From contig JARYHS010009186.1 in assembly GCA_031002005.1 (NCBI GenBank), forward strand, positions 253,919,199-253,983,198: 64,000 nt of DNA. Direction: 5' to 3'. This DNA comes from Vandiemenella viatica (lineage: Eukaryota > Arthropoda > Insecta > Orthoptera > Morabidae). Shown piece by piece: positions 56,347-64,000 of this stretch (positions within the stretch are counted from its first letter, which is position 1; every line of letters starts with the position of its first letter). The notes under the pieces are model-generated. The model saw only the letters and a program-made list of their open reading frames with translations. It did not search any database and had not been told where the DNA came from. A program made the position numbers and the translations under genes.

Positions 56347-56349
56347 AGA

Positions 56350-57350
56350 GGAAATCGGAGGAGATTCAGCTTAAACAGGTGTGCTGATTAAGATTTTGCG
56401 CCTTCTCGCTCTAGGATTAGTTTACTGATCTCTGGACTCTTTAAAAGTTCTGTGTCACGGACAAACAAATTCGGAAAGTTATTTTAGTAAAGCGCTAAAA
56501 CATTTATCGTATTCATAAAAGAACATTAGCTGAGAGTTATCTGTTTTTGGTGTCACCTTTACTATATTACTTCAAGATTTACGAAATTCCGTTACTATGT
56601 AGGCCTATACAGGAAATGCTCCAGTTTTGGTGCCAAGACTATTGCCATTGTCTTTTAATGTGAAATTGAAAACATTTGTTCAGATCTTTTCTGAAAACTA
56701 ATAACGATATATTCCTTGTAGTTTGTGCCAAATTTCGAGCGGATCCTAATCCATCCTCTATTGCTTTGTCTCTCCATTATTTTTCCGACCTGTGTGGCAT
56801 GTCCATTCGTTTGACTCCTAATATTCTCTAACACCGTTGAAAGTAAATATGCTCTACCTGCAAATATAATATCTCTTGGAGTTGATGTAAAGCTTGCCGT
56901 TGGTCACTCTGAACTCAAAACGACTTTCTAAACGCTGAGAGAAGCGACTCTCGAATCAGTTCGTTTTTCAGTCTTGTTTATTTAACTACGAAAACAATAA
57001 TTTGATCTATCCGTGCTGCTCATACAACCTCTTTGGACTCCGCAGATGAAGTACTCGACTCTTATCACTGCAGTGTGATAGTTTCACAAGTATTGCTGAT
57101 GTCATGTCTCACTCGTTATTTTATCTCACACCTGCGTATTCCCAAACTTATCTACGCACCTTGGTGTGTTGTTGTTCTGCACATTGTTTTTGTCGTATTG
57201 CCACTACAAGAACGTGACTTAGGAAATTATACTCCGTAATCTACAGAACAGATTATGTCTCTAGAAGGGTTTTATTGCTAGCGAGTTTTTATACAAGTCA
57301 TCGTTGGCCAGTACGCGTTTTCGATTGTGGATGGTGGACGTGGTAGGGTT
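56350..57350. other. Non-coding stretch
   Basis: No gene or recognised repeat. Confidence 0.4.
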
Positions 57351-57356
57351 GTCGAG

Positions 57357-57710
57357 TTTTTTTTTCTTTCTTTCTTTATTTCTTTTTTTGTTTATTGCAA
57401 GCTTCTACTTCCAGACTTAGTTGCTCCTCTTCAAATAGTGCTATAGCCACAGACGAGGTTTTTCGCCATGCAGAACGACCTTCTGCAAGACTGCGTTAAG
57501 TACTATGTTTGTGCCCTTCATAGTCTTTTTGAGTTGGTCTTTGGCACCACGGGTATTTTTCCCAGTGCTGAACTCACCATATAAAAATTGTCGAGGGAGT
57601 CTATTGTTACTCACATGCTGAACACGTCCAATCCACCTGGGTTGGTAACTGATGATGAGGACTTCAATGTTGTACATTTGTGCATTAAACAGGTACGGTT
57701 ACATGAAAGT
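57357..57710 (-). mobile_element. LINE 3' end (RWIGRVQHV type)
   Basis: The minus frame reads ISYQPRWIGRVQHVSNNRLP, RQFLYGEFSTGK and DQLKKTMKGTN, the common C-terminal tail of an arthropod LINE group, ending near 57441. It is followed by a tail of A-rich simple sequence (57359-57395 as T). It is 5'-truncated. Confidence 0.75.
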
Positions 57711-58024
57711 CAAGAGGCGTAATACCTCATACATTTGAGTTTGTAGCTCTATACGTAGACCAACAGTTAATTTTAGAGGTCGGACAGTTTAATGTTTCGT
57801 TACTTCGTTCGTCCACGTTAGAATAGACACAGTACAGTAATCATACAATATTTGCAATTATGCTGAAAGTTAATATATTGAAAAAATTTTCGCACATTTG
57901 TACGCCGCTGTTTTTTTAAGACCATTAAAAATGAATTTTTGAACAGCACAGAGGAACCATTCTTCAAAACATGCGACCAACAAAAGTTTTTATTAGGTTT
58001 GCTCCATCACATACAATACGTCTA

Positions 58025-58670
58025 GAAGGTATTTTTTTGTCACAAGCCATTGTATCCCCTCTTACCAAATCTAAATCGACAAATGAGGAAAAATTTTAAA
58101 GATTAAGGTCTCCGCTTTGGTCACATCGTATTTTAAGAAAGAAATTTTTCCAAATTCCACCATTAAAGGGCAAAAGTATCAATATTTCTACAACGAAATT
58201 TTTGTCACGAGCTATTTATCTTTATTGCTATCTAACCGAAATCAAGAAATGAAATATCAGCATAAGATTAAGGTGTCCGCTCTGGTCATATCAAATTTTA
58301 AGAAAGGAATTTTTCGTAATGAGACTCTAAAATGGCAAAATCGTAAGTATTTCCATTGCGTGTTCTTTTTTTTTACGAGCCGTTTATCTCCCTTGATACC
58401 AAACTGGTATCGAGAAATGAGGTATCATCTTAAAGATCAAAATCTCTGCTTTGATCCATCATACTTTAAGAAAGGAATTTTTTGTAATTCGACCCCTGAA
58501 TCGCAAAGGCATTAATATTACTAGAACGTTATTTTTTGTCAAATCCATTTCCGTCCTCTGACACCTTATGGAATCGATAAATGAGGTATAATTTTAAAGA
58601 TATCCACTTAGGTAACATCATAAATTATGAAACATTTTTCGAAATTTGACCCTTAAAGGCCGAAAGTAAT
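58025..58670 (+). repeat. Tandem repeat, about 165-bp unit, four units, frame-preserving
   Basis: Unit marks GGTCTCCGCTTTGGTCACATC (58107), GGTGTCCGCTCTGGTCATATC (58272), AATCTCTGCTTTGATCCATC (58441) and GATATCCACTTAGGTAACATC (58599) are 158-169 apart. Each is followed by TTTTAAGAAAG.AATTTTT and later TTTTTGTCACGAGC-like and GAAATGA-like blocks. Because 165 is divisible by three, a 132-codon frame (58117-58515) crosses two and a half units with repeated SxFKKxIFxN wording. Coding is unlikely. Confidence 0.8.
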
Positions 58671-58689
58671 AACTGCGAAGGCCGCGCGT

Positions 58690-59885
58690 ATGAGACAGTT
58701 CAGAGCCAAGCAGCACGTATGACAGAGCGATTAATCAACTGCTACACTGGAGCCGACAACGATTGATACCGATAGACAGCACCAAACACTTCACAGAGAT
58801 ATCAATAAACTGAGGGCTTTTTTTTTGTAGTAAGTAGATTTTCAGATATTTTTTCTGTTACGGAAACATTTTTCCTTTGCTAAACAAATCCTACACAAAA
58901 AAATTTATTCGCAAACTTTTCTCTCGGGGCTGTGATCGCAGCAACACACAGCACACAGATACGCTGTGTGTGTGTTTGTTGTTCAGGTCCAAAACTTCTT
59001 CCTAATTGTTTTTCTCGCAGTCAGTTTTTGGTAAACTTTTTACATAAGTTAGAGCTTTCTATTTGCAGTTTAAGCGATTAAATTCTAATAGGATTTTTCT
59101 GATCCAATAGACAACTTAATAAGGTGTTTTCACACGATATTTTGGGCGAGAATATTATGTTAATTTTCAACGCTGAGAAAAATTACGTTGTTAAATAAAA
59201 TACTATGTTCACGCGTACTAAGTCGCGGGTAATAGCTGGTACGTTATGTTTAATGCTTTCTGGTGCAGCACCATCCTCTTGCATTGCAGCTTTTAGTAAA
59301 CTATGTACAGAGCTCAATAAATTCAGTGAGTTGCCGTTTGGTTCGTGTTCTGTTTGCCTGTTTGAAGCACGCCGTTTGCCGACCCTGAATTCCGCCGACC
59401 TGTTGTCGGTCTGGCGGTCACTGCAAACACAGACCAAGGATCAGGTTACACCGCCACACCACCTCCGTTCATCTTCCATTTCCTGACTTCGTAAATATGT
59501 TTGAAACGCAGTGAGATCACAGAGTATGTATTTTAAAGTTTCACAATTTAGTTTAAAGGCCAAAGACGCCCATAAGGACAGTGCGGAAAATCTTTGAAAA
59601 ACAGATGAAGAGAAGAGACGAAAAAGAAATGGTTTTGATGAAAGCATGAACTGACTAAGAATTAAAAAAAAGGAAGTTTCGAAGAAGAAACTCTGAATGA
59701 AGTTGTATTTTAAGAAGTAGCGTGTAAATGTTAAGGGTAAAGTATACAGCCCAAGGTAGCAATGAAAGAGAATTAATGTATGGTTTGTAAGACATTGTGT
59801 GATATTAGGAAGGAATGTATCCTGAAAATAACCGAAGATAAGTATTAATTGCATGTTATTATTATTCTCGTATCAAAAACATCAA
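58690..59885. other. Non-coding stretch
   Basis: Frames at 59205-59486 and 59854-59441 lie opposite each other and show no motif. Confidence 0.35.
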
Positions 59886-59889
59886 AATA

Positions 59890-60330
59890 CACAGTTAAAT
59901 ACATTGTGCAAATCAACAACTTTAAACACACTTAGCCCAGTACTTCGCAACCTCAATCGCATTGTGTGTTGCTTGAAACAGGTCTTCGTTGTTGCAGGAT
60001 GATGGGCACATAGGGCACTCGACCATATGATTCATAGTTTGGTCTTCACCGCATTCGCACTTAATACTGGTAGTATCAGTATAACCCCATCTGACTAGGT
60101 TTTCCTTGTTCGCAATCGATTTAAGGACCGCCAGACGTTCCAGTCCTCTGCAACTGTCAGTGGTCCCGAGATGTTGGGAACCCGCATTTTCCATAACTGT
60201 ACTCTTGCCTTTTCAGGTGACCCAATTAGTTCCCGTGATGTTCTGAGAAAGCTTTTCCTGGATTTGAGTCTCTGGGCTGGTGGTATGTGGCCATGCAGTG
60301 GATGAGCGCTTTCCCGTTCTACTTTGCATG
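59890..60330 (-). mobile_element. LINE C-terminal zinc-region fragment
   Basis: The minus strand reads KARVQLWKMRV, then VRWGYTDTTSIKCECGEDQT and MNHMVECPMCPSSC with NEDLFQATHNAIEVAKYW before a stop near 59922. The C-x-C...H-x3-C pattern is the terminal zinc knuckle of a CR1/RTE-type LINE protein. Decayed upstream coding extends to about 60330. Confidence 0.7.
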
Positions 60331-60334
60331 TTAT

Positions 60335-60780
60335 CTTGTTAGTATGAATTACAGCAATAAATTGTGTGCTTAATGATCTAAGGAAACTGAACGAATGAGT
60401 ACACAAAGTAAATAAATGAGTGAAAACCTGGAAGACGTTAAAGTAAAAATATTTCAGATGCTAAAGTGTCGGATTGAGCCAGATATTTAAAGCTAGCAAG
60501 AAGCAATTCGAGTAACGGTAAATATCTGATAAGTATATAGCAGGAAGAAAGTAAAATACAAAAGATACGTGAGGCTGTGGATGGATATACTGTGATGTAC
60601 AAAACTTTGAAAGGAAGGGAGTAGAGAAAATAGTGAGACATTCAAGCAACAACGCCTCACAAACTCATAATATTTTCTAACAAGTCCTTAATTAAGTTAA
60701 AATGTATCTACAAGGACAGTGAATGGTGGTATATCCTTCCACAAGTCAACTGAAGTGCGGATAGAAGTCGATGTTATAGG
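60335..60780. other. Non-coding stretch
   Basis: No feature is supported. Confidence 0.4.
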
Positions 60781-60784
60781 TTGG

Positions 60785-60965
60785 TGTTGCGCGCGGGTCA
60801 GCTGGCGCCTGTCTTCTGTTTGAGTGACGGCAGCGCCGCCTGCACAGTGTCTGCAGGCAGCGCCGTGGGTGGCGCTGTAACACGAGCCTCCGCGCCGCAC
60901 ATTCCAACCCTTCAATGCACTGCCACCTAAACCAAACACGACGCAACGATTTCCGAACTGCAGAT
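60785..60965. other. CpG/GC-rich patch
   Basis: GGCAGCGCCG occurs twice 28 bases apart (60830, 60858) in a 180-base GC-rich block inside AT-rich sequence. It may be regulatory DNA of tup intron 2 or a repeat remnant. No exon with LIM or homeobox wording is present. Confidence 0.25.
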
Positions 60966-61077
60966 CCTGGAATTAGCATTACACCGATCTGAGAGTACTT
61001 GAGGGTTGGCATACTGCGAGTAGGTAGCTGCAAGTCCTCTGAAGCCAGGAACTTACTCGCAGATCAAGCGTTTGGAA

Positions 61078-61999
61078 TAGGGTCACGGTATCCAATAGAG
61101 TATCCATACTGTTCTCATGAGCAGTATCTGAAAAAAAAAGTATCGTGCTCAATAAAGTATTGAAGAAAAGTATCGATATCTTGAAGTATCGTAATAAAAG
61201 TATCGTTAACATGATATTTTTCAAATAATTCATTAGAATTGAGATTTTATTTTATTTGTTTTATTTTAGGGTTGAAGGTCTGCACCTGCGCGTTAATTTC
61301 AAACCTTTTTATTTTTATTTTTGCAGCTGTAATGGACATTATATTTCAATGACGATGAAATTTGCAGTAATTATGTTACTTTTTGTTATCATATTTTCTG
61401 AAAAAAAAGTTTTATAAATTTAAGAAATTAAAACAAGGTTAAACTTAATCAGACTCAATTTTTATTTTAGTTATAAATCAAATAAAAAGTAAAATGGCAT
61501 GACTCATTAAACTGTAGCAGTAAGTATTTAATATATGTACTAATCCTGCACTTCCCACTATTTATCCGTGCAGTGACTTGAAAACAATCATTTGTCTAAT
61601 CGTTTCCAATATAATCTGTACTGCCTGCCTTCGAAAATAAACGTTCGGTGCTGACTGACGTTGATGGAACTGTCGGGTATTCGTGGGCTAACTTATACGA
61701 CTAGGGAAATATTACTTTCATATCTTCCCATTGCTCCAAAAGATCAGTCGACAATAATGACCTACTATGTCTAGGAGGCCATAAAATCATACAGCCATAT
61801 CTGTCGTAATCATATTTTCACTTTTTATTTTCGTGGTTTTGTAGTATCACCACTAATCTTTCTAGCGTCATTTTGGTATTGATACCGTCAAAATAATACT
61901 GATATTAGTAAAAGTATAGAGTACAAAAGTATTCCTATCAAAAGAAAAGTAAGCCCCTACTCGATACCGAGTCCTATCGGTACTTCTACAGCGTCCCTA
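61078..61999. mobile_element. Degenerate hAT-like element
   Basis: The left end TAGGGTCACGGTATCC and the right end, read inverted, TAGGGACGCTGTAG are similar. Both subterminal zones are packed with AAAAGTATCG or its complement (61130-61212, 61880-61985), a layout known from a hAT group. The flanking octamers GTTTGGAA and GTACGCAA agree at five of eight positions, so the target duplication is at best decayed. No transposase frame. Confidence 0.5.
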
Positions 62000-62160
62000 G
62001 TACGCAACAAGGTGTTAAGCACGCCATCTTCAGTCCATTACCGACTTTTTAGTACTGGAAATGGAGCTCTACCCTCTGTTAATTTCACACCAAGGGCCTC
62101 AATGGCCTGCACAGGAGTGTTTTTGACTTTCCACGTCACTACCAAGTCGTGAATAGGTAA

Positions 62161-62535
62161 CTAATTACCAATCCCTGGCACAAAATCAAGGCGGAAGAGA
62201 TAAATTATACAAGATTCAGAAAGGCCTCTGTAAATCCAAAAGTCGCCTTCATATTACAGCACATCCTGACACCGATCAGGTTTCGAAAGGGAATTCCCCA
62301 AGACCGTCTTAATCCATCAAAATGGGTTCGCCAGTTTTTTCGTGATGCGTGGTCTAAGAAAACACGAATAGAACGCCTACGACTTTATATACAGTGTGAT
62401 ACCGTGATGATGATGCAAACCTTCAAAGTATCAGGTGTTAACGCTGCATCCTCTGTTGCAGTAACTGGAAGGAAGCGACAACACAACCTAAGAATTTTTT
62501 TTGACACAGAGAAAGTTTATACGAAACCTTGTTAA
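62161..62535 (+). other. Unidentified 124-codon stop-free frame without a start
   Basis: The frame includes PWHKIKAEEINYTRFRK, IPQDRLNPSKWVRQFFRDAW and SKKTRIERLRLYIQ and ends at TAA 62533. It contains no ATG until codon 84. No domain is recognised. It may be an eroded mobile-element gene or chance. Confidence 0.25.
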
Positions 62536-62539
62536 TAAA

Positions 62540-63540
62540 GAAATATATCAGTCACATAAATAGTAGGTCGTTTCTGAAATTATATTTACTTGGAAAAATT
62601 TCCGTTATTCAGAATCAAATCCTAACCAAATAGTACGAGAATCTAATCGGAGAAAGTTTACTCACTTCACGAAAAATACCAATGTAAAAGATAATGATTA
62701 GTCGTTACTCGCGTTTCCTTATAATCTTTACGGAAAAAATTCCTACTGCCACCAGAGGTCCCTCAGTTTGAAGAGTGTTTAAACTAACACACAGATACTA
62801 ATCACAAAAATATAACATCGTTTTCAAGTCACAGATTCTCTATATTTGCTTTTAACAGCTCAATTTTTATATATAAGGGACGATTATATTGCTTATTCTT
62901 TTTTTTAAAAATCCTTTATTCTATATTCTAAACAATATAACAAGTCAATTTTTTATTTGTTACTAATAGTAATAATCCTCCAGCGATCTTCTTACTGCCG
63001 ACCTCCTCCTGTTTGTCAGAGATAGTCCTCCACGAAAGATTTCCTTGCTCCACAGATAGTCTCTCTTAATTCGAATTAAGTGTGCACATGCAGAAGTCAA
63101 TAATGTAATGACAGATGACTCCTGTCAGTTTACAATTCCTAATTTTTTACTGTTAGATATCAATGTAGTTGGTGATTTCTGTCTGTAGCAGCAATTCTTA
63201 ACGAGTTGAGCGAAGTGATGGAACATTCTCATCTGATAACACTAATCCCGCACAGAAAGAAAGTTTCATAACTGCTATATCGCCTCACCTAAAGCTTTCC
63301 CTTAAAAGTTTCTTAAAGTTTTCTGACGATTCAGTTCATCTGTATAAATATCTGCGAGAGTTGTTGCGGAGTGCAATACTCGTAGCATAAAGTTTTAGAT
63401 TTTTTTCTTTTCCTCATCAACGACGCCGTATCATTCTGAGTTTCGATAATAGCGGCAGAGACTATTTTATAGTTGCTGATTTTTTTCGCGATAAGAACTA
63501 AGTATAATAGTTCAGAACATGCAGTATCCAATGGAACCAA
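62540..63540. other. AT-rich non-coding stretch
   Basis: No feature is supported. Confidence 0.4.
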
Positions 63541-63544
63541 CCTT

Positions 63545-63885
63545 TTGACTACAGGAGGAGGATGAAGAAGGTTATGGGAGTGTACAAGGCGTATACTGGT
63601 CATGGTGTCAAGAATTGAAAGTAATAAATGGAAGGGAAAAGCTGGCACTCAATTTCAGGCACAAATGTGTGGGATGATTCTCTTTTTTAGGTAAGGGTAT
63701 CAGGGATTGGAATAAGTTACCAAGGGAAATGATGAATAATTTACCGAAAACGTTGAAAGAGTTTAAAGTAAAAATATGTAGAGAGCAAATGTAGGTGCGT
63801 GCAGGAAAAGGGGAAGATGGATGTGTAGGGAAATTGACACTGGAGCCTGTGCTAAATTTCAATTAAATTAATTTAAAAAAAACCT
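63545..63885 (+). mobile_element. LINE 3' fragment (jockey/CR1-like)
   Basis: The plus text AAAGCTGGCACTCAATTTCAGGC, GTAAGGGTATCAGGGATTGG, AATAAGTTACCAAGGGAAATG and TTGAAAGAGTTTAAAGT parallels 7280-7420. The 3' UTR ends in AATTTAAAAAAAACC (63870-63884). It is in the same orientation as the copy at 6135. Confidence 0.75.
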
Positions 63886-64000
63886 ACATATTCTGTCTCG
63901 TTTTAGTGGATTGTGACATCGCTTCTTCGCTCACATGCGAGTTAGTTCTGTAACAGATACCAACCAAAATGTGTCTCCTATGCCTTTACGTAATCTAATG

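Larger units (their letters stand above)
43272..64000 (+). other. tup intron 2 (extends past the window end)
   Basis: It begins GTAACA. No LIM2 or homeodomain wording appears in the remaining 20.7 kb on the plus strand, so the intron is at least that long unless the gene is incomplete. The contents are listed separately. Confidence 0.65.

Overview
The window is repeat-dense animal nuclear DNA, almost certainly from an insect with a large genome. It is AT-rich, has no bacterial-type gene packing, and carries many 5'-truncated non-LTR retrotransposons, tRNA-derived SINEs and DNA-transposon remnants. The RTE-type LINE 3' ends resemble those I associate with orthopteroid insects; that placement is inference. 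A 1000-base run of N (7811-8810) marks a scaffold gap.

The only host gene I can name is the LIM-homeobox gene tailup/Islet (tup, ISL1 family), on the + strand. The exon at 43082-43271 encodes the complete first LIM domain with Islet-specific wording ([31 protein letters not shown]). A short exon at 28476-28527 (17 codons plus 1 base, clean ATG, in-frame upstream stop, CAG|GTACAC donor) lies in a CpG-rich patch. It ends in the phase the LIM1 exon needs, so I propose it as the first coding exon. Intron 1 would be about 14.6 kb. Intron 2 runs from 43272 past the window end, because no LIM2 or homeobox exon is visible.

Region by region: 1-7.8 kb has a near-identical 335-bp inverted repeat, SINEs and a LINE fragment. 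At 8.8-9.1 kb there is a Tc1/mariner transposase tail. At 10.4-13 kb there is a Penelope/hammerhead-like repeat, a 52-bp minisatellite with higher-order structure and a LINE tail. The 13.6-23 kb stretch mixes SINEs, TTAA-flanked MITEs and several LINE classes (R1/I, RTE, CR1), with one nested insertion and one orphan candidate exon at 17.5 kb. At 24-28.2 kb there is a SINE with perfect target duplications, a PIF/Harbinger remnant, an RTE LINE split by a SINE, and a MITE just upstream of tup exon 1. Intron 1 (28.5-43.1 kb) holds a 0.72-kb foldback element, an intact-ended 1.0-kb hAT element with a perfect 8-bp duplication, hammerhead-like sequences inside inverted repeats, diverged tandem repeats and a GC-box/CCAAT CpG patch at 36.1 kb. 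Intron 2 (from 43.3 kb) starts with a GC-rich 172-bp tandem duplication, then more LINE, SINE and MITE copies, a 165-bp in-frame tandem array at 58 kb and a degenerate hAT element at 61-62 kb.

The most distinctive structures are the hammerhead-like motif enclosed by 66-bp inverted repeats (38869-39069) and the related inverted copies at 34.5 and 51.7 kb; the proposed first exon of tup; and the nested or duplicated mobile elements whose target-site duplications can be read directly. Nothing here was computed; all identities are from reading.
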